NCBI RefSeq assembly: GCF_900184735.1
Contig: NZ_LT855395.1
Coordinates: 124,001-188,000, forward strand
Direction of reading: 5' to 3'
Origin: Paucisalibacillus globulus
GTDB lineage: Bacteria; Bacillota; Bacilli; Bacillales; Amphibacillaceae
DNA: 64,000 nucleotides
Each line of letters opens with the position of its first letter. The first letter of the stretch is position 1. Positions 36,254-44,831 of the stretch are shown here, piece by piece. Made by a program: the position numbers and the translations under genes. Below the pieces are notes generated by a model. That model did not search any database, was not told the DNA's origin, and saw nothing but the letters and a program-made list of their open reading frames with translations.

Positions 36254-37057
36254 CTAACCGATACGACCAATTTCACTTACTGCTTTCCCCATGCTTTCGT
36301 CGTATGCTTTTAACACTCGTTGATTCATCTCAAATGAACGATATGACTCCATCATTTGTGTCATCGTTTGGACTGCATTGACATTAGACTGCTCTAAAAA
36401 ACCTTGCTGTACGGTGTAGGTAACCCCAGCTAGTACAGGCCCTGCTTCCCCGTTAAATAGTCCATTGCCTTCTTTTTCCATTTGGTTGGCATCAGCAGAA
36501 TAGGCAATTCCTAATTGAATATTCTGTGCACCAAGTTGTAGTTGTCCCTCTGGAGTCACAGTAAATTCCATTCCTCCTGTTTGAATCGGGTTACCAGCTT
36601 GATTCAGCACATAATATCCTTGTGTGGTTGTTAGAAATCCTTGGCCATCTACCGTGAAGTTCCCGTTTCTTGTGTAACGTGGCGCTCCATTTTCATCTTG
36701 TACCGTAAAGAAAATGCTTCCTGTCTCATCCGGTAAAACACCGTCTATTAAGGCCAAATCAGTAGATACACCCGTTTCTTTCAGTGCACCTTGCACATAA
36801 TCTGGAACATATTCTTGTACGTAAACACCGGTATTGATTGATCCAATTGGATTTTGTACTGGTAGATTTGTTGGATTCTTCGTTGGGATCGTTTGGGAGC
36901 CCATTTGGTATAAAAGCATTTCGGGAAACGATCGTAATGTAGCTTGGTCCGCTTTATAACCTGGTGTGTTCGCATTGGCAATATTATTAGCTAATGCTTC
37001 TTGTTGTCGTTGCATCGAAAGCATTCCGCTCGCTGCTGTATAAAAACCTCTTAGCAT
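36254..37057 (-). CDS. flhO: Flagellar hook/basal-body rod protein FlhO
   Basis: 267 residues with the N-terminal rod motif (GFYTAASGMLSMQRQQEALANNIANANTPGYKA) and the C-terminal SNVNAVQTMTQMMESYRSFEMNQ helix. It pairs with FlhP in the distal rod. A hairpin with perfect 8-bp arms (37091-37098 and 37105-37112) separates it from mbl; its T run is weak. Confidence 0.93.
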   Translation of the reverse strand: MLRGFYTAASGMLSMQRQQEALANNIANANTPGYKADQATLRSFPEMLLYQMGSQTIPTKNPTNLPVQNPIGSINTGVYVQEYVPDYVQGALKETGVSTDLALIDGVLPDETGSIFFTVQDENGAPRYTRNGNFTVDGQGFLTTTQGYYVLNQAGNPIQTGGMEFTVTPEGQLQLGAQNIQLGIAYSADANQMEKEGNGLFNGEAGPVLAGVTYTVQQGFLEQSNVNAVQTMTQMMESYRSFEMNQRVLKAYDESMGKAVSEIGRIG

Positions 37058-37119
37058 TACAATTCGTCCTCCTTTATTTGTATTGGAAATGGGAACTCAT
37101 CTAGGAGTTCCCAAACTGT

Positions 37120-38124
37120 TTAGACAATACTTCTTCTACGTTCGATTTTATCGATATTTTCAAGCATGATTCCTGTTCCTTTTGCCACACAATGCATTGG
37201 CTCTTCAGCAAGGAATACAGGTACTTTAAGCTCTTCTGCTAGTAATTGGTCGATTCCGTGAATCAACGCACCACCACCAGTTAAAATAACCCCGCGATCA
37301 ATAATATCAGCTGATAATTCAGGTGGTGTACGCTCAAGAACAGCTTTTGCACCCTGTACAATCAAGTAAACTGACTCACGAAGAGCCTCTTCAATTTCAT
37401 CAGAATACACTGTAATAGTACGAGGAAGACCTGTCACCATGTCACGACCACGAATATCTAATTCTTCTTTACGAGAACCTTGGAAAACTGTTGCGATATT
37501 AATCTTAATATCTTCAGCAGTACGCTCCCCGATTAGTAATTTATATTTCCGTTTGATGTATTGTAAAATTTCTACATCAAATTTATCCCCAGCCATTTTA
37601 ACCGACTCGGAAGTAACAATATCACCCATGGAAAGTACCGCAATATCAGTAGTTCCCCCACCGATATCAACCACCATGTTACCGCTTGGCTGATAGATTT
37701 CCATACCAGCACCAACCGCAGCAACTTTTGGCTCTTCCTCTAGGTATACTTTTTTACCACCAGATTTCTCTGCAGCCTCTTTGATTGCCTTTTGCTCTAC
37801 TTTAGTAATATTGGTAGGGCAGCAAATCAGCATTCTAGGCTTAGAAAGAAATCCTTTCACATTAATTTTATTTATAAAATGTTTTAACATTGCTTCCGTC
37901 ACATCGAAATCAGCAATTACTCCATCTTTTAATGGGCGAATTGCTTCAATATTTCCTGGTGTCCGTCCAACCATACGACGAGCAGCTTCTCCAACCTCAA
38001 GCACTCTGCCAGTGTTACGATCCATTGCTACTACCGATGGTTCATCCAATACAATTCCTTTTCCCTTCACATGAATCAACACGTTAGCAGTTCCAAGGTC
38101 AATTCCTATATCCCTAGAAAACAT
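37120..38124 (-). CDS. mbl: MreB-like cell-shape actin homologue Mbl
   Basis: 334 residues from the ATG at 38124, 6 nt after GAGGAGG. Actin-fold motifs include the phosphate-1 loop IGIDLGTANVLIH, phosphate-2 VVDIGGGTTDIAV and the adenosine motif ILTGGGALIHG. It organises lateral wall synthesis. It is next to flhO as in B. subtilis, but is separated from spoIIID by 2.6 kb that carry arrays 5 and 6 and a NERD gene. Confidence 0.95.
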   Translation of the reverse strand: MFSRDIGIDLGTANVLIHVKGKGIVLDEPSVVAMDRNTGRVLEVGEAARRMVGRTPGNIEAIRPLKDGVIADFDVTEAMLKHFINKINVKGFLSKPRMLICCPTNITKVEQKAIKEAAEKSGGKKVYLEEEPKVAAVGAGMEIYQPSGNMVVDIGGGTTDIAVLSMGDIVTSESVKMAGDKFDVEILQYIKRKYKLLIGERTAEDIKINIATVFQGSRKEELDIRGRDMVTGLPRTITVYSDEIEEALRESVYLIVQGAKAVLERTPPELSADIIDRGVILTGGGALIHGIDQLLAEELKVPVFLAEEPMHCVAKGTGIMLENIDKIERRRSIV

Positions 38125-38316
38125 CAAAATCCTCCTCGTTTATTACGTTCCGCACCTGTCAAAAAACACAATGCTACTTATATCATATATTACCACAAAA
38201 TTTGACATAAAACTGCAATATTTTTAAAAAGAAATGGAAATTTTTGTTTAGTTGGGGTGGGGATGGGGTATAGAGGTGGGATTGGGGTGTGGTGCGGGCT
38301 GTTGTTTGGGTGGGTT

Positions 38317-38820
38317 GGGCTCATGGTTGGGTGCTGTGGGCGCATGCTTTGGTGATCCGGGCTCATCGTTGAGTGACGCGGGCCCATGGTTGAATGTTGC
38401 AGGCACATGCTCGGGTGGCGCGGGCACATGGTACGGTGCTGCGGGCGCATCCTCCAGAATTCAGGGTACATGTTATATTGCAATGGTAACATGTTTTAGT
38501 TAATAGGGAGCATATTGACAAATTACAGTAAGTTGCTCTGAACTTCCGGGCACATGCTTTTCATAACTGGTTGCATGTTTTTCATTAACAAGTCCATGCT
38601 TACTACACTTAGCAGATGCTAAAAAGCAACTCCAACATTAAAAATAACATGATGGTCTATATTTTGTTCGGTTGGGTTCATGTAACTAATTGATCGGCAG
38701 ATGTTTTATGAGAAAGGGTACATACCGGATGTTTTATCTACCATGTCCAATTAATTCAAGTACATACTTTATGTTTATGGGAGCTTGGTTCATAACTTTA
38801 GTCACATACTCCAATACAAA
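38317..38820 (+). repeat. Array 5: 24 modules of 21 bp, GGGCTCATG class, strongly eroded
   Basis: The first nine modules have clear cores (GGGCTCATG, GGGCGCATG, GGGCACATG). Further right many cores are degraded or absent, yet recognisable cores reappear exactly in phase (38506, 38548, 38569, then 38674, 38716), so 504 bp keep one 21-bp register. A G/T-rich shoulder (38235-38316) separates it from mbl. It lies between the divergent mbl and NERD genes and reaches to within 76 nt of the NERD start. Confidence 0.85.
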
Positions 38821-38895
38821 TTTGAAAATAAAGGAGGATTTAATAGAATTATGTAGAATTAGTTAAAGAACAAATATAATAAGGAGTGATTTTTA

Positions 38896-39921
38896 TTGAA
38901 GAAAGTAGTTTTACTTCGCACCAAACCCTACTCTGTTTTATGTTATGAGGCACTGTTTAGGTGGCTTCTCCCACATCTACGTGAAAACAAAATCCTGCAA
39001 GACGAATTTGCTAGCTACCGGGCTGGTTATCGTGGTGAAAGAAATGCAGATTACATTCTTTCCACTTATCCTCACAAGAACGCTTATATTTTCCAAGGAA
39101 TTCGCTTGAAAGTTGGCCCCTTCCACTTCCAAATTGACACATTATTAGTAACCCCAAAGTTTATTCTCATTTTAGAAATTAAAAATCTTAAAGGTGAACT
39201 GGAGTACAATCCGAAAACCCAACAGCTTATTCAGATTGACGGAGATCAGAAGAAAGGTCAGAAAAACCCAATACTCCAGGCCGAAACGCAGAAAAGGCAT
39301 TTAACATTATGGCTCCAGCAATCCGGGTTTCCTCCAATGCCCATCGAAACAGTCGGAGTATCGACAAATCCTTCCTCCATTCTTAGTTATAAGGATGAAA
39401 CTACAATGCCCATAAAATTTGTGCAACTTGAATCTTTGCCCACCATTCTCGATCAACTTTATGAATCGTATGCTAAAGGCATATTTGATTCCACCACAAT
39501 TCGGAAGTTAAATAAAAAGTTGCTAAGAGATAATACACCCCATAAACCTGATTTAATGAATCAATTCAATATCAAAGATCATCATTTGATAAAGGGAATA
39601 GCATGCAATGAATGTGAGATATTCCCAATACAGTATAAGAATAGAAAATGGAAATGTCCAAAGTGTGGTTGGGAAGATCCAAAAGCCCACGAGCAGAAAA
39701 TTCTAGACTATTTTTTACTATATGAACCTACGATTACGAACAGAGCATGCCGCGAACTCCTGCAAATCAAATCTCCAAAAGTCGCCCGTCGTCTTCTTTA
39801 CTCCATGAATTTAGAACACTCCGGAAGAAATTACTCCAGAAAATATCACAGTCCTCCATTGGAAAAATTTCCTCAAGATTCCTTTGTTTCTATTGGGAAA
39901 CGATCTATTTTTAATGATTGA
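38896..39921 (+). CDS. NERD-domain protein with C-terminal zinc ribbon
   Basis: 341 residues from a TTG 8 nt after AAGGAGTG. The nuclease-related domain (about 35-160) has the PD-(D/E)xK-like residues Asp81 (FQIDTLLV) and Glu94-x-Lys96 (LEIKNLKG). Near residue 235-265 two Cys pairs (CNEC and CPKC) form a zinc ribbon, followed by a helical tail. A DNA- or RNA-processing role is inferred from fold. The gene is alone, transcribed against its neighbours, and bracketed by two 21-bp arrays. Confidence 0.8.
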   Translation: MKKVVLLRTKPYSVLCYEALFRWLLPHLRENKILQDEFASYRAGYRGERNADYILSTYPHKNAYIFQGIRLKVGPFHFQIDTLLVTPKFILILEIKNLKGELEYNPKTQQLIQIDGDQKKGQKNPILQAETQKRHLTLWLQQSGFPPMPIETVGVSTNPSSILSYKDETTMPIKFVQLESLPTILDQLYESYAKGIFDSTTIRKLNKKLLRDNTPHKPDLMNQFNIKDHHLIKGIACNECEIFPIQYKNRKWKCPKCGWEDPKAHEQKILDYFLLYEPTITNRACRELLQIKSPKVARRLLYSMNLEHSGRNYSRKYHSPPLEKFPQDSFVSIGKRSIFND

Positions 39922-39976
39922 ATGTTGAATATCATTAATCAGTGGTTGGACTATTGAGGCATATGGTGCTTGATTT

Positions 39977-40543
39977 GGGCTCATAGTTTATGTTTGTGGG
40001 AGCATGAAGCCTTGGCTTGGGCACATGCTTCAAGTTTACGGGCGCATGGTCCCGAGGCATGGGCGCATGGTTCAGGATTACAGGCACATGCTTCTTGGGG
40101 GCGGGGGCATGCTGTGAGTTTACGGGTGCATGCTCCTGGGGCTTGGGCGTATGATCCAAGTTTTCAGGCTCATGTTCTCGAGGCTTGGGCGCATGATCTA
40201 AGTTTACGGGCTCATGCTCTCGAGGCTTGGGTGCATGATCTAAGTTTACGGGCTCATGCTCTCAAGGCTTGGGCGCATGACCCAAGTTTACGGGCTCATG
40301 CTCTCGGGGCTTGGGCGCATGTTCCAAGTTTACGGGTTCATGTTATCAAGGCTTGGGTGCATGATCCAAGTTTACCGGTTCATGTTCTCGAGGCTTGGGC
40401 GCATGCTCTAAGTTTAAGGGCACATGATTCCGGAGCTCGGGTGCATGTTCCAAGTTTTCAGGTGCATCCCGCAGGAGCTCGGGCGCTTGTTCCAAGTTTT
40501 CAGGCCCATCATCCCAGGACTCGGGCAAATGCTCCCACATAAC
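39977..40543 (+). repeat. Array 6: 27 modules of 21 bp, GGGCGCATG class
   Basis: Twenty-seven modules with no indel over 567 bp. Cores GGGCGCATG alternate with GGGCTCATG; spacers ATCCAAGTTTAC-like and CTCTCGAGGCTT-like alternate. GC-rich compared with flanks. It lies between the convergent NERD and spoIIID genes. Minus-strand frames read His-Ala-Pro every seven codons but are closed by a TGA at 40346. Confidence 0.92.
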
Positions 40544-40566
40544 GACATCACAACCCAACAATCCAA

Positions 40567-40600
40567 ACAAAAAACACACCCAACATCTGGATGTGTTTTC
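40567..40600 (-). terminator. spoIIID terminator
   Basis: On the minus strand AAACACATCCA pairs with TGGGTGTGTTT around a short loop, with a T run after it. Array 6 starts about 24 nt beyond. Confidence 0.75.
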
Positions 40601-40712
40601 CGTCATACCGTCTTCATACAGCTTATTTTCCATTTCTAACATCCCAATTAAATAAGTACTCACATTCACCTCCTTTAGAGGATGATGGTGACCGGCAATC
40701 TTGGTGTTAGTT

Positions 40713-40982
40713 CTAGGTTGTTACTTTTTCTGTGTCGCTGGTTTTGTACTTTTTGCGGGTTGCTTCTCCGCCACGTAGGTGTCGGATGGATTTGTGGTAC
40801 TCCAGAATTTCTTTTACTTGTTGGGCTAATTCTGGGTTGATTTCTGGCAGTCTTTCGGTTAAATCTTTATGGACTGTGCTTTTGGAAACACCAAATTCTT
40901 TGGCTATCACTCGGACGGTTTTCCTCGTTTCGACGATATGTTCGCCAATTTTGATAGTTCTTTCTTTGATGTAATCGTGCAC
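40713..40982 (-). CDS. spoIIID: Mother-cell sporulation regulator SpoIIID
   Basis: 89 residues from a GTG 8 nt after GGGAGG. The HTH (TVRVIAKEFGVSKSTVHKDL, 23-42) and the basic C-terminal KSIRHLRGGEATRKKYK are diagnostic. It is a DNA-binding protein that tunes sigma-E genes in the mother cell during sporulation. In B. subtilis it sits next to mbl; here a NERD gene and two arrays intervene. Confidence 0.95.
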   Translation of the reverse strand: MHDYIKERTIKIGEHIVETRKTVRVIAKEFGVSKSTVHKDLTERLPEINPELAQQVKEILEYHKSIRHLRGGEATRKKYKTSDTEKVTT

Positions 40983-41439
40983 ACCGTTCGCCTCCCTAGT
41001 TGAATATTTCCCTGAGGTGTAGACATGAGACTAGGTGATCTAAAAAATGAACGTGCCATTTTTCAGGTAGCCCACCCCTGCTATAAAAGGACATGGATGG
41101 GTGTTCAGTGGCTTGTTAGTGTGGTTACTTGGAAGTTGAGTTACATATTTATAGCAATTTGTGAACAACAGTACATAGAAAGTTAGGATAAATAAACGAC
41201 TAAACTTTTAGGATATTCTTTTTTGAGGCAATATGTAATCAAGCAAATTGGATGTGTTATAAAGAGCCACATAAGCTCTCACCTCAGACTTGACTTTAAT
41301 GCTTGGTTTGTAACATTTTATTATCGTGAGGGCAGGAATATGATAAAAAAAGGACGGAAAGGTCGAGAGGACAAGTAGTTTTTTATTTTATTTTGAATTT
41401 TTCATCATTTATCCTTAAAAGAGCCCCTATATAAAAAAT
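40983..41439. other. Gap upstream of spoIIID
   Basis: This 457-base AT-rich gap should hold the spoIIID promoter. I see no credible gene, 21-bp modules or strong hairpin. A 12-codon frame at 41339 with GAGGGCAGG upstream is too short to call. Confidence 0.5.
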
Positions 41440-41485
41440 AAAACCAAAAGTTCTATACTAATAGATGTATAGAACTTTTGGTTTT
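41440..41485. terminator. Strong terminator after the AimP-like gene
   Basis: Perfect 19-bp arms (41440-41458 and 41467-41485) with an 8-nt loop. On the minus strand the arm ends in TTTT and continues ATTTTTTATAT, so it ends the receptor-peptide operon. Confidence 0.9.
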
Positions 41486-41517
41486 ATATGAATGGATTCA
41501 ACTTTTAAATTTATATA

Positions 41518-41643
41518 TCATGCAGTTTTATCTAACTCTCCGTACTCGGGATCTGCCAATAATGAGCTTGTAGGCTGAATTAATGTGAAAAGCAATGCAA
41601 AACCTAATAGTGCTGTAACTGAAATAGTTTTGATTTTTTTCAT
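41518..41643 (-). CDS. AimP/Phr-like secreted signal pre-peptide, 41 residues
   Basis: Too short for routine gene finding but with an excellent GGAGGAGG 6 nt before the ATG. The product has a basic head (MKKIK), a hydrophobic signal core (VTALLGFALLFTLI) and a plausible signal-peptidase site after SSLLA, leaving an 11-residue tail DPEYGELDKTA. In arbitrium systems the mature hexapeptide is the C-terminus of AimP, which here would be ELDKTA. The gene starts 86 nt after the stop of the AimR-like receptor, the same order and spacing as aimR-aimP, and is followed by a strong terminator. Receptor binding is an inference. Confidence 0.75.
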   Translation of the reverse strand: MKKIKTISVTALLGFALLFTLIQPTSSLLADPEYGELDKTA

Positions 41644-41729
41644 GTTATTCCTCCTCCCTCATATTATTGAAAATCTAGTCGAGTTGAATTCCATCATCGC
41701 TTGTCCACCTTATTCCCGTTATGGGCTTT

Positions 41730-42794
41730 TTATAAACCTAAATTTTTAATTGCATTCATCGGTAATCTGCTAAAGAAGTAGTCACTTCTTTCCACAAACA
41801 TTCGGCATGATTCCGATAGTAAGTTTTTATCCTTCTTGGCAAGTCCCATATAATACATCTTAAATGGGCTTTCGGTATAGATATCCTCTAATAACTCAAT
41901 TGCTTTCTCATTATTTCCTTTTGCGATTTCGAGATGTGCTTGTTCACTTATATCACTCGACTCCACCCCATTTGGCCTACCGAAGTGAGCAGCAAAAAAT
42001 GGAATGGATTTATCTTTAATAGAGTGGATAAATTTATTCAAATTAAACTTTTCAGCGATTTTTAGCGCCTCTTTTAAATGATACATGCCTTGATAGTACG
42101 TATCAAAAGAATAGGTTAATGCTAGGTTCATATGTAAACTCACTTTTGTGGTCGGACTGTTTGTTTGGTTTAGTGCCCTAAAGGCATATTTTCTAGCCAT
42201 GATTAACTCATTACGTGTCCAATAATAAATGAATAATTTTTGGTAAGTCCTTAAATTAAAGCTGGAAAGAATAAAATTATCTTGAATCGGTTCAAATAAT
42301 TCCTGTTGCTTTTCTAAAAAGTTGCCAAATTGACCAAAATCCATTTGGTTAAAATAGGTGTCCACGATAACAAGTTCAATTAAACATTTTAATTCTGGAT
42401 CAGTAGGAATCATTTCTTGTAAACGTGTTCGCATCTCTCCTACCGAATATTTCCGATCACGGCGGTCTAAAATAATTTGATATACCTCAGCCCATAGCTG
42501 GTTGGATGGATGGTTCGATAGTTGGTTTTTCGTGATGAGGATTCTAAGATCATCAAAAAAACCATTCATATATAAAAACTCCATACCCTTTTTCTGAATC
42601 TCATTAGAGGATGATTGTAAGCAGTATTTACGCGTTAAATCAACCACTTCTTCCTCTTCATGTTCTTGGGATAGTAGTAAGATAATCTGACCAATGGATA
42701 ACTCGTCATTTTCCGAAATAGGCGTCAACGTCTCAGGTATTATACTGATACTTCCATAACTCATTTTTTGGGGACCATTCCTTTCAATATACAT
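41730..42794 (-). CDS. AimR-like peptide receptor (RRNPP/TPR family) lacking an obvious HTH
   Basis: 354 residues of helical TPR-like repeats. The YCLQ-containing helix (about residue 57-60), the middle FNLRTYQKLFIYYW-like helix pairs and the end (KAIELLEDIYTESPFKMYYMGLAKKDK then FFSRLPMNAIKNLGL) resemble phage SPbeta AimR in order and pattern. AimR has an N-terminal DNA-binding HTH; here only about 45-55 residues precede the YC helix and they carry no HTH pattern. The ATG at 42794 lacks a good ribosome binding site; one at 42764 has AAAGGA 14 nt upstream. No phage genes surround it. Function by protein-protein contact, as in Rap proteins, is possible. Confidence 0.75.
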   Translation of the reverse strand: MYIERNGPQKMSYGSISIIPETLTPISENDELSIGQIILLLSQEHEEEEVVDLTRKYCLQSSSNEIQKKGMEFLYMNGFFDDLRILITKNQLSNHPSNQLWAEVYQIILDRRDRKYSVGEMRTRLQEMIPTDPELKCLIELVIVDTYFNQMDFGQFGNFLEKQQELFEPIQDNFILSSFNLRTYQKLFIYYWTRNELIMARKYAFRALNQTNSPTTKVSLHMNLALTYSFDTYYQGMYHLKEALKIAEKFNLNKFIHSIKDKSIPFFAAHFGRPNGVESSDISEQAHLEIAKGNNEKAIELLEDIYTESPFKMYYMGLAKKDKNLLSESCRMFVERSDYFFSRLPMNAIKNLGL

Positions 42795-43023
42795 AGGCGA
42801 CTGATAAATATTTTAACATTACTAGACTTCAGAAAAGTTCTGTCTGCTAGATGTGATATATTATATTCTAGTAAAATTAATGCAATTTAATAGTACCATA
42901 TTATTTCTTTGATAAAAGGTATAATCGTTCGACAATTTTCTTATGGGAACCTTGAATTTGAAGGATTTTTGACAGATTGTGCGATTCTCCCTTAATGAGA
43001 GATTTATGAGGTTAAAATTCTAT

Positions 43024-43062
43024 AAAAAAAAGAAATCCTAGCATGATAATTTACTAGGATTT
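43024..43062 (-). terminator. spoIIQ terminator
   Basis: AAATCCTAG pairs with CTAGGATTT; on the minus strand it is followed by CTTTTTTTT. The 228 nt from here to the receptor start hold its promoter. Confidence 0.88.
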
Positions 43063-43070
43063 CATCTTTA

Positions 43071-43970
43071 TTATTCTTCAGAGTCAGTTGAATTTTCTTC
43101 TTCTGTAGACTCATCCGTAGATTCTTCTGAAGAATCATCTTTTGATTCTTCATCTTCTTTTGGCTCATCTGTTTCAGTCTCGGACGTTTCGCCCTCTTCT
43201 GTGTTTTCAGTAGCCTCGTTTGAATCTACTTCTTCAGAGTTGATGCTAGAAGTGTCTTCTTCTGATACATCTTCAGATTCTGTGCTTTCTAGCTTGCTTA
43301 CAGGTTGATTAAAGAACTCTTCCGGGTTAAACACTTTTTCATCTTTTCTAATTTCAAAGTGTACATGGACACCATTGTTTTGACCGAAGATATTCTCTCC
43401 AGCTGTACCAATAACATCACCCTGTTTTACTTCATCCTGTGCTTTTACACCAACTTCTCCTAGACTAGCATAATAGGTAGTTACCCCATTATCATGTGTT
43501 AGAACGACAACATTTCCTAGTAAAGGATCTTCTTTGACCTCCGAAACTGTACCGCTTAGTGCTGCTAGTACATCAAATGCTTCACCGTTTGGATAGACGA
43601 TGTCAACTCCTGTACTTTGGTAATAGCGGTTGTTATGAAGAATCAGTGCACTTTCGCGATCCTCTTGAGACGCATCGTAATCAAAGAACTTCGTTACGAT
43701 TTCAGCTTGTTCCTGGTCAGCCACAGGCATCTTGATTACTTCCTGTGAATCCATTACAGGTGCTGCATCCTCATCATGTGGATTTGGTGTATAATTATCA
43801 CCTAACTCTTGGTCATCCCCAGCTTCTGGTAATTGATTATCAATATTTTGATACCAAACTACTACTGCCAATAATAGTGCAGCAATCGTTAAGTATACTG
43901 CAGGGAAAAACCATTTCTTACGGAAAATTGATTGGCCACCCTTTTTTGGCGCTTTGTTTTCCTCTTTCAT
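43071..43970 (-). CDS. spoIIQ: Forespore engulfment protein SpoIIQ (LytM/M23 fold)
   Basis: 299 residues: a membrane helix (WFFPAVYLTIAALLLAVVVWY), a LytM domain (about 95-215) and a long Glu/Ser/Asp/Thr-rich tail (about 220-299). The first zinc ligand of the HxxxD motif is Ser119 (STGVD), as in B. subtilis SpoIIQ, so it is a structural partner of SpoIIIAH rather than a peptidase; HVHFEI is kept. GAGGTGAT lies 6 nt from the ATG. The acidic tail is longer than I expect for the family. Confidence 0.9.
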   Translation of the reverse strand: MKEENKAPKKGGQSIFRKKWFFPAVYLTIAALLLAVVVWYQNIDNQLPEAGDDQELGDNYTPNPHDEDAAPVMDSQEVIKMPVADQEQAEIVTKFFDYDASQEDRESALILHNNRYYQSTGVDIVYPNGEAFDVLAALSGTVSEVKEDPLLGNVVVLTHDNGVTTYYASLGEVGVKAQDEVKQGDVIGTAGENIFGQNNGVHVHFEIRKDEKVFNPEEFFNQPVSKLESTESEDVSEEDTSSINSEEVDSNEATENTEEGETSETETDEPKEDEESKDDSSEESTDESTEEENSTDSEE

Positions 43971-44199
43971 TTATTCATCACCTCACCAACCATTCTGAAC
44001 AGAAAAAGAAAAATCTATACATTTTCTAAAACTTTTTTTATATTTTTATGCATTTTTTAAGATGTTTTGGGGATATTAAGGGTTTCGAGAGGATTATGGG
44101 GGGATTTGGTAGGGATTTGATAGGAGAATTGGTGAGTTTTAGTAGAATGATTGCTTGGGTTTGGTTGATAGTTTTGCGTTTTTGACTTATTGGGAGATG

Positions 44200-44745
44200 G
44201 ATGTGACCGTTTGGGCAGATCTTGTGACTGTTAGTTTAGAACATGGGACCAAAATGAGAAGCCATGTGACTATCTGGGGGGATCTTGTGACCGATTTTGG
44301 CAACCTTGTGACTGTCAAACTAGAGCATGTGACCAAATTTTGCATCCTTATGACCACTAGGTACGAGCTTGTGACCAAATCTTGCATCCTTATGACCACT
44401 AGGTACGAGCTTGTGACCAAATCTTGCATCCTTATGACCACTAGGTACGAGCTTGTGACCAATTCCAGCGACCTTGTGACTCCTAAACTAGAGCTTGGGA
44501 CCAAATCTTGCAGCCTTATGACCACTAGGTACGAGCTTGTGACTACTTCCAGCAACCTTGTGTCTTCAATACTAGAGCTTGGGACCAAAACATGAAACCT
44601 TGTTACCTCCTGGCACGGGCTTCTGCCCAATTCCAGCAACCATGTCCCCCTAATGCGAATACATGGACCCTAAACAAAATACCTTGTGACCAAAAGGCAC
44701 AAGCTTCTGCCCAATCTCAGCTACCTTGTCCCCCTTCTCTAGCCC
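44200..44745 (-). repeat. Array 7: 26 modules of 21 bp, CTTGTGACC class
   Basis: Twenty-six modules with no indel. Plus-strand cores CTTGTGACC, CTTATGACC, CTTGGGACC and CATGTGACC carry spacers such as AAATCTTGCATC and ACTAGGTACGAG; the middle has three near-identical 42-bp units. It fills the gap between spoIIQ and spoIID, with a G/T-rich left shoulder (44050-44199) and a C/A-rich right shoulder reaching the spoIID terminator. Confidence 0.92.
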
Positions 44746-44784
44746 AGAGCTCCCCCCACTCCAACACCCACACCCCATCAACCT

Positions 44785-44814
44785 AAAAAAACCCCAGAGC
44801 CTAAGCTCCAGGGG
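44785..44814 (-). terminator. spoIID terminator
   Basis: On the minus strand CCCCTGGAGC pairs with GCTCTGGGG, followed by seven T residues. Confidence 0.88.
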
Positions 44815-44831
44815 TAACCTAACCAATCAAT

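Noticed and set aside
41339-41377. Twelve-codon basic peptide upstream of spoIIID
   Set aside because: A GAGGGCAGG precedes it, but it is too short and unsupported to call a gene.
41518-42794. Prophage remnant carrying arbitrium genes
   Set aside because: No integrase, repressor, structural or att-like sequence was found nearby; flanks are the conserved spoIIQ and spoIIID genes.
41730-42794. Rap phosphatase with Phr
   Set aside because: The helical pattern and C-terminal block fit AimR better, and the peptide gene is a separate 41-codon frame 86 nt away rather than overlapping. A Rap-like mode of action remains possible.
43071-43970. Active M23 endopeptidase
   Set aside because: The first zinc His is Ser119, as in B. 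subtilis SpoIIQ, so it is a structural LytM fold.
44200-44745. CRP/FNR-type sites (TGTGA halves) in the CTTGTGACC arrays
   Set aside because: There is no inverted TCACA partner at the right distance; all cores point the same way with 21-bp steps.
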